5,268 bases of DNA, taken from the NCBI RefSeq assembly GCF_023228785.1, contig NZ_JALOAN010000067.1, positions 1-5,268 of the forward strand, given 5' to 3'. The notes beneath the pieces are model-generated. The model worked only from the letters and a program-made list of their open reading frames with translations, ran no database searches and had not been told where the DNA came from. This stretch comes from Sulfurimonas sp. (GTDB lineage Bacteria > Campylobacterota > Campylobacteria > Campylobacterales > Sulfurimonadaceae). Position 1 is the stretch's first letter; every line of letters starts with the position of its first letter. Positions 1-5,226 of this stretch are shown here, in pieces. The position numbers and the translations under genes are program-made.

Positions 1-136
1 GATTTCCAGCTTTTGGATTTTCTTTTTCAAGTACTGAAATATATGGCATATTTACAGATAGAAGAACTGCTTCAAGAACAGAACATAAAAAAGATATTGC
101 AATTGCCAAAGCAAAGTAAAGTATTAACAGGTCCAT
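1..136 (-). CDS. DUF21/CNNM-domain (CorB/TlyC-like) membrane protein, 5' end only
   Basis: The first 45 codons of a minus-strand gene are visible; the rest lies beyond the left edge. The peptide begins MDLLILYFALAIAISF, forming one hydrophobic helix over about residues 2-27. It then reads CSVLEAVLLSVNMPYISVLE, which fits the start of the CNNM/DUF21 domain: a Ser and a Glu near the end of the first helix, then a short charged linker. Family members (CorB, CorC, older name 'hemolysin TlyC') are inner-membrane proteins linked to Mg2+/Co2+ efflux or resistance, usually followed by CBS and CorC_HlyC domains, which are not visible here. The ATG is fixed by a TAA codon directly before it in frame. 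An AAGGA motif (150-154) sits just after the mgtE stop, but its 13-nt spacing is rather long. The 18-nt gap to mgtE argues for co-transcription. The family call rests on a short stretch. Confidence 0.72.
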   Translation of the reverse strand, partial: MDLLILYFALAIAISFLCSVLEAVLLSVNMPYISVLEKENPKAGN

Positions 137-154
137 TTAGGTTTAATTATCCTT

Positions 155-1483
155 TTATAATAAAATATATGTAGCAAGCCCTAAGAAACTAAAAAAGCCT
201 ACAACATCTGTTAGAGTTGTTAGAACAACCGAGCTACCAATAGCTGGGTCAATGTTCATTTTTCTAAAAAATAGCGGTATTACCGCACCAAAAAATCCAG
301 CAACAAAAAAGTTAATCATCATGCTAAGAGCTATAACTACCCCTAACATAGGTAAATTAAACCAAACTCCAGCAATAATCCCCATAATAATTGCAAATAT
401 AGAGCCATTGATAATAGCTATAGAGACCTCTTTTTTTACAACTCTCTTTGCTTCTCGCTTAGAAACCTCTCCAAGAGCCAGTTGCCTTACAACAACTGTA
501 AGACTCTGTATGCCTACATTTCCACCCAAAGAGGCAACTATGGGCATAAGAATTGCTAGAGCTATAACACTCTCTATGGTTGCTGAGAATGTGCCTATAA
601 CTAAAGAAGCACCTATAGCTGTAAAGAGATTTAAGGATAGCCAAGTAGCTCGTTTTTTTCCAGCTTTAAGTATCTCATAATCTTCTTCTGCTTCATCATT
701 AACACCTGCAAGATTATACATCTGTTCGGTTGCTTGTTCGTTAATAATGTCGTAAATATCATCTGAAGTTATACGACCAAGTAAAATATCTTCACTATTT
801 ACTATTGGCATAACTGAGAGATCGTACTGCTTAAAGTCATGAACTATAACTTTTATATCATCAGTGTCAATACCCTTCTTAGGCTCAAAAGAATCATCGC
901 TAAGCTCAATGTTTTCTTCAAGAGTTTTTGAAAAATCAAAAATCAGTATATCATCTAATCCGATAGTATATTGTAATTTTGCATTACTATCTGTTATAAA
1001 TAGGTTTTGAATATTTTCTAGCTCATTTGCACGTCTTAATTTTGCAAATCTTTCTATCACATCTTGAACTATTTCATTTTTCTTAGCTGTGAAGACTTCA
1101 AGTTGCATATATGCACCAGCTTCTTCATCATCATATGTTTGAAGCTTTGTGATCTCTTGCTTATCTTCTTCATCTAAGATTTCAAAAACTTGCGATGCTA
1201 CGCTTTCGTTGACCTCTTCGAGTTCTTGCATAAACTCTAATTGATCATCCGACTCTAGCTCTGTAACTGCATAAGAAAGTTCATCTACACTTAAAGACTC
1301 AACAACAAAGTCAAAGTATCTATCAGGAAGGGCTAGGGCGACATCACCGACTAGGTCTTTTGGAACTAGTTTAATAGCTTCATTTAAATCACTATCTTCT
1401 AGCTCCTTTAAAATTTTAGCAATATCTGATGGATGCATCTCGCTTGTTTCGTGAGAGCTTAAGTATTCTTGTAGCCTATTCAT
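155..1483 (-). CDS. mgtE: Magnesium transporter MgtE
   Basis: Homodimeric Mg2+-gated Mg2+ channel of the inner membrane. The 442 residues show the full family layout. An acidic helical MgtE_N domain covers about 17-118, opening with HPSDIAKIL. The YDDEEAGAYM linker motif (117-126) follows. Two CBS domains lie at about 125-190 and 207-258, forming the cytosolic Mg2+ sensor. The membrane domain covers about 280-442. It carries the MPIVASLGGNVGIQS motif (313-327) with P314, G320-G321-N322 and Q326, and the TTLTDVVGF motif (422-430), whose D426 corresponds to the pore Asp that holds Mg2+ in the Thermus thermophilus protein (Asp432 there). Length is normal and no key residue is missing. The ATG at 1483 has no Shine-Dalgarno sequence, and a TATAAT lies only 8 nt upstream, so the mRNA may be leaderless. 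Met16 is a possible alternative start, directly before the first domain motif. The CNNM-type gene downstream strengthens a Mg2+-homeostasis role. Confidence 0.96.
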   Translation of the reverse strand: MNRLQEYLSSHETSEMHPSDIAKILKELEDSDLNEAIKLVPKDLVGDVALALPDRYFDFVVESLSVDELSYAVTELESDDQLEFMQELEEVNESVASQVFEILDEEDKQEITKLQTYDDEEAGAYMQLEVFTAKKNEIVQDVIERFAKLRRANELENIQNLFITDSNAKLQYTIGLDDILIFDFSKTLEENIELSDDSFEPKKGIDTDDIKVIVHDFKQYDLSVMPIVNSEDILLGRITSDDIYDIINEQATEQMYNLAGVNDEAEEDYEILKAGKKRATWLSLNLFTAIGASLVIGTFSATIESVIALAILMPIVASLGGNVGIQSLTVVVRQLALGEVSKREAKRVVKKEVSIAIINGSIFAIIMGIIAGVWFNLPMLGVVIALSMMINFFVAGFFGAVIPLFFRKMNIDPAIGSSVVLTTLTDVVGFFSFLGLATYILL

Positions 1484-1491
1484 TATTCGAA

Positions 1492-1512
1492 ATTATACCC
1501 AATAATATTATA
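1492..1512 (-). promoter_or_regulatory. mgtE: Probable mgtE promoter with two TATAAT boxes
   Basis: On the minus strand a TATAAT occupies 1497-1492, preceded by GG, and a second TATAAT occupies 1512-1507. With normal spacing the proximal box would start transcription near 1485, two bases before the mgtE ATG. The distal box would start near 1500 and give a leader of about 17 nt. Neither leader contains a purine-rich ribosome binding site. No convincing -35 hexamer is visible, as is usual for sigma-70 promoters in Campylobacterota. Which box is used cannot be decided from sequence. Confidence 0.6.
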
Positions 1513-1601
1513 TTATTTAACACTTATTTTAAATGAGATAACTGCTGGTGGAACTAGAGACTATGCAAAATTTGTATATTGAGCAAGTAGTTTAATTTTA
1601 T

Positions 1602-2243
1602 TTATATTAAATTTAAAATATAACCATCTTCTGTTTTCTTCATCTCGTATCTATATAGTCCATCTAATTCTATAACTATACGGTAGTATCCCTCATGATT
1701 TCCTACTCTTATTTTAGAAAATCTACTATTTTTATTCTCTTTAGAATAACTCTTTATACTTACATCTTTTTTAAAGTCAAGCACTATTCTATGAGGTTTT
1801 ACTAGTAAAAAATTTCTTATTATTTTATCATCTGTAACTATCTTTAAGCTCTTAAAATTCTCAAAAAACTTTGCATATTGAATTGATGCTATCTCTTTAA
1901 ATTCCTGGGGTTCTTTTTTTTGAACTACTTGTTTTTTATTTTCTTTTTGAGTTTCTACATAACTTTGAGATATAAAGATAGGTAGGTGCCAGTCAACTCT
2001 GTTTTTAAGTTCTATGCTTCTTGTCTCTACAGTTGCATCAAGATTTTCATACTCAATGGTTACTTTTTTTATGATTCTAGCTGATGAGGGAAGAGTTATA
2101 GATGAGCGTTTTAATGGTTCTATTGTTTGTGTCTGATTTGTTGTGTAGGGTATGTCTTTTTCACCTTTTGCTGGAAAAAAAGGATTTTCTCTTGCATCTA
2201 GGTTTGCAAGCAAAAGAAGAGTTACACATAAAGCTCTAATCAA
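1602..2243 (-). CDS. Exported AMIN-domain protein (CgpA/Cj1670c-like)
   Basis: A 213-residue protein with an N-terminal signal sequence (residues 1 to about 17, MIRALCVTLLLLANLDA, followed by RENPFFP), so probably periplasmic or envelope-anchored. Residues 49-92 form a beta-rich segment (ARIIKKVTIEYENLDA onward). A charged Lys/Gln/Glu linker follows at about 97-117. The C-terminal part, about 132-213, reads like an AMIN domain: RIVLDF at 152-157, then SRFSKIRVGNHEGYYRIVIELD at 173-194. AMIN domains typically bring proteins such as AmiC and PilQ to peptidoglycan or the septum. No enzyme domain is present, so it is likely a binding or scaffold protein. Position after recA, eno and an FtsB-like gene matches Cj1670c (CgpA, a glycoprotein) of C. 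jejuni from memory. No bacterial D/E-X-N-X-S/T glycosylation sequon is present here. The start is TTG: an in-frame TAG (2255-2253) lies four codons upstream, and no ATG gives a better signal peptide. Confidence 0.8.
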   Translation of the reverse strand: MIRALCVTLLLLANLDARENPFFPAKGEKDIPYTTNQTQTIEPLKRSSITLPSSARIIKKVTIEYENLDATVETRSIELKNRVDWHLPIFISQSYVETQKENKKQVVQKKEPQEFKEIASIQYAKFFENFKSLKIVTDDKIIRNFLLVKPHRIVLDFKKDVSIKSYSKENKNSRFSKIRVGNHEGYYRIVIELDGLYRYEMKKTEDGYILNLI

Positions 2244-2249
2244 AAATTG

Positions 2250-2254
2250 CCCCT
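2250..2254 (-). promoter_or_regulatory. Ribosome binding site fixing the TTG start of the AMIN gene
   Basis: AGGGG on the minus strand lies 6 nt before the TTG at 2243-2241. It overlaps the in-frame TAG at 2255-2253, so translation cannot begin further upstream. This is the main support for the non-ATG start. Confidence 0.7.
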
Positions 2255-2275
2255 ATTTTAAATCTTTTTCGAAAA

Positions 2276-2293
2276 ATTATAAGGCTTATTATA
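2276..2293 (-). promoter_or_regulatory. Possible internal promoter for the AMIN gene
   Basis: The 55-nt gap between the FtsB-like gene and the AMIN gene holds two TATAAT hexamers on the minus strand, at 2293-2288 and 2281-2276, 12 nt apart. Starts near 2281 or 2269 would leave leaders of roughly 38 or 26 nt, both including the AGGGG site. The gap is very AT-rich, so chance matches are possible. The AMIN gene could still be read mainly from upstream. Confidence 0.35.
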
Positions 2294-2298
2294 TCAAG

Positions 2299-2577
2299 TT
2301 ATTGAGCAGAAATCTCTTTTAACTCAAAATATTCTCTTTGAAGTTCCGCATTTTCATGTTTAAGTCTGTGAACTTCACTTTGAAGGTAGTTCTCATACTC
2401 TTGGAGTTCAAATAGAACTTCAAGAGAATTCGTGCCATATAAAAGGATACCTATATAGATCCCTAGAGCCAAAACTATAAGTATAAGACTCAGGAACTTT
2501 GCTAAAGATAGCCCTAGATATTTTTGAGTGATACTTTGTGAACTGTCTATATCTTCATAAAGTTCTTCAGTTCGCAT
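2299..2577 (-). CDS. Small bitopic coiled-coil protein, FtsB/DivIC (septum formation initiator) type
   Basis: A 92-residue protein with a cytoplasmic-looking acidic N-terminus (1-26), one transmembrane helix (about 28-48, FLSLILIVLALGIYIGILLYG) and a C-terminal coiled coil (about 51-90) that would lie in the periplasm. Leucines at 58, 65, 72, 79 and 86 keep exact seven-residue spacing, and N76 lies within the coil. This is the layout of FtsB/DivIC/FtsL, which bridge inner-membrane divisome proteins and activate septal peptidoglycan synthesis. The family call rests on architecture and on synteny with Cj1671c (from memory), not on a strong motif. The ATG lies 8 nt after the eno stop, and its likely ribosome site (AGAGA) overlaps the eno TAG, so translation is probably coupled to eno. 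The AMIN gene follows 55 nt downstream. Confidence 0.72.
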   Translation of the reverse strand: MRTEELYEDIDSSQSITQKYLGLSLAKFLSLILIVLALGIYIGILLYGTNSLEVLFELQEYENYLQSEVHRLKHENAELQREYFELKEISAQ

Positions 2578-2585
2578 TTTTATCT

Positions 2586-3851
2586 CTAGTTAAAAAGAGA
2601 TGAGCCTAAGTATTCACCATATACTACTTCATTTTCTATCTCTAGGAGACGGTTGTATTTTGCAGTTCTCTCTCCGCGAGCAGTTGAACCTGTTTTTATT
2701 TGACCACAATTTAGTGCTACTGCAAAGTCAGCTATAAAAGCATCTTCACTCTCGCCTGAGCGATGACTCATTACACAAGTATAACCATTTCTTTGGGCTA
2801 GACGAACTGTAAGCATAGTTTCACTAACTGTACCTATTTGGTTTGGTTTGATAAGAATAGAGTTTGCTATACCTTCTTCAATACCTCTTGCCAAAATATT
2901 AGCATTTGTAACAAAAAGGTCATCTCCTACGATTTGGATCTTGTCTCCAAGCTTCTCAGTCATAAGCTTAAAGCCAGCCCAGTCATCTTCATTTAGTCCA
3001 TCTTCTATAGAGACAATAGGATATTTTGCACATAGATCTACATAATAATCTACTAACTGGGCAGATGTAACTGTACGATTTTCAGACTCTAGTCTATAGC
3101 CGCCATCAGTAGCAATCTCTGAAGCTGCAACATCAAGTGCAATTCCTATCTGCTCGCCAGCTCTGTATCCAGCTTTCTCAATAGCTTCCATAATGATTTG
3201 TATAGGCTCTTCATTAGAAGAAAGATCTGGTGCAAACCCACCCTCATCTCCAAGTGCCGTGTTATGTTTTTTAGCTTTTAGTATATCTTTTAGGTTGTGA
3301 TAAACCTCAGAAGATGCACGAAGTCCCTCTGCAAAGTCTTCAAAACCTACTGGCATAATCATATACTCTTGAAAATCAACCGAATTATCAGCGTGGGATC
3401 CACCATTTATGATGTTTAGCATTGGAGTTGGAATCACCATAGCGTTTGCACCACCCAAATAACGATAAAGTGGCATTCCTAGGCTTTTTGCAGCAGCTCT
3501 TGCCACTGCCATAGAGACACCTAAAACAGCATTTGCTCCAAGGTTACCGTAGTTATCAGTACCATCGAGTTCTTTCATTGTTGCATCTATCACAGCTTGA
3601 TTAAATGGAGATAGTCCAATAAGTGCATCAGAGATTTGAGAGTTTACATTTTCAACTGCTTTTAAAACTCCCTTACCCATATAACGATCGCCACCATCAC
3701 GAAGCTCTAGTGCTTCTCTTTTTCCTGTACTAGCACCTGATGGCACTATCGCACTCTCTATAGTTCCATCGCTAAGCTCTACTGTAGCTTTTACTGTTGG
3801 GTTTCCACGAGAATCTAAAACTTCTATTGCACTTATGCTATCTATAAACAT
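2586..3851 (-). CDS. eno: Enolase (phosphopyruvate hydratase)
   Basis: Interconverts 2-phosphoglycerate and phosphoenolpyruvate in glycolysis/gluconeogenesis; cytoplasmic and Mg2+-dependent. The 421 residues cover the whole enzyme. Visible signatures are SGASTGKREALELRDG (38-53, the mobile active-site loop with Ser41), GGSHADNSVDFQE (150-162, His153 and Glu162), GDEGGFAP (201-208, catalytic Glu203), ALDVAASE (238-245, Mg2+ ligand Asp240), SIEDGL (281-286, Glu283), GDDLFVTN (309-316, Asp310/311), IKPNQIGT (334-341, catalytic Lys335), SHRSGE (362-367, phosphate binding) and IKTGS (385-389, Lys386). No active-site residue is missing. The ATG at 3851 has AAAGG (3864-3860) at 8-nt spacing. The gene follows recA by 70 nt with no clear terminator between them, so read-through is likely. 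Confidence 0.98.
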   Translation of the reverse strand: MFIDSISAIEVLDSRGNPTVKATVELSDGTIESAIVPSGASTGKREALELRDGGDRYMGKGVLKAVENVNSQISDALIGLSPFNQAVIDATMKELDGTDNYGNLGANAVLGVSMAVARAAAKSLGMPLYRYLGGANAMVIPTPMLNIINGGSHADNSVDFQEYMIMPVGFEDFAEGLRASSEVYHNLKDILKAKKHNTALGDEGGFAPDLSSNEEPIQIIMEAIEKAGYRAGEQIGIALDVAASEIATDGGYRLESENRTVTSAQLVDYYVDLCAKYPIVSIEDGLNEDDWAGFKLMTEKLGDKIQIVGDDLFVTNANILARGIEEGIANSILIKPNQIGTVSETMLTVRLAQRNGYTCVMSHRSGESEDAFIADFAVALNCGQIKTGSTARGERTAKYNRLLEIENEVVYGEYLGSSLFN

Positions 3852-3921
3852 ATAGTCTGCCTTTATATTGGTATAGTTAATGTTGAGATTTTACCTAAAA
3901 CAAATTAAGATAAACATTAGT

Positions 3922-4962
3922 TTAATCTTCTGCACTATCTTCTATCTCAACTGTATCCATAATCATAACATTACTCACACCCATGGCTACTTTGATCTTC
4001 TCTTCTATCTCTTTTGCTAATTCTGGTTCATCTTTAAACTTTTGTTTAACATTTTCGCGACCTTGACCTAGTTTTGTCTCTTCATAGGAGAACCACGCCC
4101 CTGCCTTGTCTATAATGTCAAGTTTAACGCCATAGTCAACTAACTCACCCTCTTTAGATATCCCCTCACCAAACATAATATCAAACTCAGCTTGACGAAA
4201 TGGTGGTGCTACTTTGTTTTTTATAACCTTAGCTTTTACGCGGTTTCCGATTTGGCTCTCACCTTGTTTTAGTGAAGCTATTCTTCTTACATCTATACGA
4301 ACAGATGCGTAAAATTTTAGAGCATTTCCACCAGTTGTAGTCTCAGGAGATCCATAACCCATCATCCCAATTTTCATACGAATCTGGTTTATAAAAATAA
4401 CCGTACAGTTCATCTTAGAGATCACACCTGTAAGTTTACGAAGTGCTTTTGACATAAGACGAGCTTGAACTCCAACATTTTGATCAGACATCTCACCCTC
4501 TATCTCAGACTTTGGAGTAAGAGCTGCTACGGAGTCGATAACTATAAGGTCAATTGCTCCACTTCTAGCTATGGTCTCTACAATGTCTAGAGCTTGTTCG
4601 CCATAATCTGGTTGAGATACAAGAAGGTTTTCTACATCAACACCTAAGTTCTTAGCATATCCAACATCAAGAGCATGCTCTGCATCTATAAAAGCACAAA
4701 CACCACCATTTTTTTGACACTCTGCCGTGATCTGAAGTGCTAGTGTTGTTTTACCTGAACTCTCAGGTCCATAGATCTCAACAACTCTTCCCTCAGGAAC
4801 ACCACCGATACCAAGTGCTAAGTCAAGACCTATTGAACCTGTACTTATCGCTTTTATAGGAATAATATCTTTGTCTCCGAGTCTCATTAAAGCACCCTTA
4901 CCAAATGCTTTATCAATTTGCTTCATTGCTAGATCTAGTGATTTTTGTTTATTTGCGTCCAT
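3922..4962 (-). CDS. recA: Recombinase RecA
   Basis: ATP-dependent strand-exchange protein for homologous recombination and repair. The 346 residues include the MDANKQKSLDLAMKQIDKAFGKG N-terminus, Walker A GPESSGKTT (65-73, Lys71), catalytic Glu95 in FIDAEHALD, Walker B LIVIDSVAAL (139-148, Asp143), the L1 loop around EGEMSDQNVGVQARLMSK (155-172) and the L2 loop NQIRMKIGMMGYGSPETTTGGN (192-213). L2 has one more residue than E. coli RecA between the KIG and PETTTGG blocks, a form typical of Campylobacterota. The C-terminus is acidic (DTVEIEDSAED), as usual. The ATG at 4962 has a modest GTGAG site (4973-4969) 6 nt upstream. No intein or frameshift is seen. recA heads the minus-strand cluster and has its own promoter. 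No LexA-type SOS box was found upstream, which fits the usual absence of lexA in this group. Confidence 0.98.
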   Translation of the reverse strand: MDANKQKSLDLAMKQIDKAFGKGALMRLGDKDIIPIKAISTGSIGLDLALGIGGVPEGRVVEIYGPESSGKTTLALQITAECQKNGGVCAFIDAEHALDVGYAKNLGVDVENLLVSQPDYGEQALDIVETIARSGAIDLIVIDSVAALTPKSEIEGEMSDQNVGVQARLMSKALRKLTGVISKMNCTVIFINQIRMKIGMMGYGSPETTTGGNALKFYASVRIDVRRIASLKQGESQIGNRVKAKVIKNKVAPPFRQAEFDIMFGEGISKEGELVDYGVKLDIIDKAGAWFSYEETKLGQGRENVKQKFKDEPELAKEIEEKIKVAMGVSNVMIMDTVEIEDSAED

Positions 4963-4994
4963 TTTGGGCTCACTTTATGTAAATTTTCAAAGAG

Positions 4995-5000
4995 TTTATA
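4995..5000 (-). promoter_or_regulatory. recA: Probable recA promoter (-10 box)
   Basis: TATAAA on the minus strand (5000-4995), in the context TTTTGTTATAAAC, would place the start near 4988 and give a 26-nt leader with the GTGAG site. Upstream are A/T runs instead of a clear -35 hexamer, as usual for Campylobacterota. The palindrome at 5007-5030 lies directly upstream. Confidence 0.6.
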
Positions 5001-5006
5001 ACAAAA

Positions 5007-5030
5007 CAATATTTTTTATAAAATATATTG
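5007..5030. repeat. 24-bp near-perfect AT palindrome upstream of recA
   Basis: The half-sites are CAATATTTTTTA (5007-5018) and TAAAATATATTG (5019-5030). They are inverted copies matching at 11 of 12 positions, with no spacer. Relative to the predicted recA start near 4988 the palindrome covers about -19 to -42, where an operator could compete with RNA polymerase. The sequence is almost pure A/T, so chance symmetry is a real alternative. Confidence 0.5.
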
Positions 5031-5047
5031 CAAATTGTCATATTTTC

Positions 5048-5053
5048 TATAAT
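5048..5053 (+). promoter_or_regulatory. Possible rightward -10 box before the hairpin repeat
   Basis: TATAAT on the plus strand, in the context TTTTCTATAATAAAACC, would start a transcript near 5060. This RNA would run through the three-hairpin repeat toward the mqnD-like gene. It could be a distal promoter for that gene, a small RNA, or a chance hexamer in AT-rich DNA. Confidence 0.3.
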
Positions 5054-5078
5054 AAAACCTTCTGATTTATTTGTAAAC

Positions 5079-5141
5079 TAGATTTCGTGTCAAGCACTAA
5101 ATGACGAGACATACGTCATCCTGAACTTGTTTCAGGATCTA
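5079..5141. repeat. Composite palindromic interspersed repeat with three hairpins
   Basis: Three abutting inverted repeats fill this 63-bp stretch. Hairpin A is TTTCGTG/CACTAAA (5083-5089 with 5095-5101, one mismatch, loop TCAAG). Hairpin B is ATGACG/CGTCAT (5101-5106 with 5114-5119, 7-nt loop). Hairpin C is ATCCTGAA/TTCAGGAT (5118-5125 with 5131-5138, loop CTTGT). The ends TAGAT and ATCTA are inverted copies. GC is 25 of 60 bases over 5081-5140, against 12 of 80 over 4981-5060. From memory this is a member of a very widespread bacterial repeat family whose spurious translation reads like VIPNLFRDL; here the plus strand gives VILNLFQDL. The position between two divergent promoters, with no T-tract directly after a hairpin, argues against a terminator. 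Confidence 0.75.
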
Positions 5142-5213
5142 ATTTGATAATTTTCAGAACACTCAATACTTTTTTCTTTTTTATCTCTTAGTCGGATTTT
5201 ATCCTTATTTGGT

Positions 5214-5219
5214 TAAAAT
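5214..5219 (+). promoter_or_regulatory. Probable promoter of the mqnD-like gene (-10 box)
   Basis: TAAAAT, in the context GGTTAAAATCC, ends 7 nt before the ATG. T-rich runs lie upstream around 5170-5175, 5177-5182, 5197-5200 and 5208-5210, resembling the periodic T-tracts of Campylobacterota promoters. The predicted start is near 5226, leaving essentially no leader. Confidence 0.5.
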
Positions 5220-5226
5220 CCATATT

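Noticed and set aside
459..644. Second minus-strand frame inside mgtE
   Set aside because: A shifted-frame shadow of the MgtE membrane domain, rich in Ser/Cys/Tyr with no domain signature.
252..680. Plus-strand 142-codon open frame opposite mgtE
   Set aside because: It lies wholly antisense to the conserved MgtE membrane domain, whose residues match the family throughout. The antisense peptide shows no recognisable domain.
1543..1565. Minus-strand GTTCCACCA resembling a tRNA 3' end or attachment-site remnant
   Set aside because: No T-loop (GTTCRANNC) or acceptor stem partner is present, and no integrase gene is nearby.
1475..1580. Short open plus-strand frame ending in TAGGTRDYAKFVY
   Set aside because: It has no start codon or ribosome site, begins after a TAG at 1472-1474, and its first half translates the AT-rich mgtE promoter. 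Kept only as part of the spacer finding.
1602..2243. N-glycosylation of the AMIN protein, as reported for C. jejuni CgpA
   Set aside because: No D/E-X-N-X-S/T sequon is present; the only N-X-T is NQT at residues 36-38, which lacks the acidic residue at -2.
2848..3045. Plus-strand 65-codon frame opposite eno
   Set aside because: Antisense shadow of the enolase core; no ribosome site or family signature.
3878..3919. 7-bp inverted repeat (AACATTA/TAATGTT) between recA and eno as a terminator
   Set aside because: The stem is short and A/T-rich with a 28-nt loop and no T-tract after it, so it is unlikely to stop transcription before eno.
4871..5065. Plus-strand 64-codon frame overlapping the recA start and upstream region
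   Set aside because: Half of it is antisense to the recA N-terminus and half runs through the AT-rich promoter region. It has no domain and no ribosome site.
5123..5133. GAAC-TTGT-TTC resembling a Gram-positive LexA/DinR box near recA
   Set aside because: The right half lacks the required G of GTTC, the site is about 140 nt from the recA -10 box, and it is fully explained as the inner part of repeat hairpin C.
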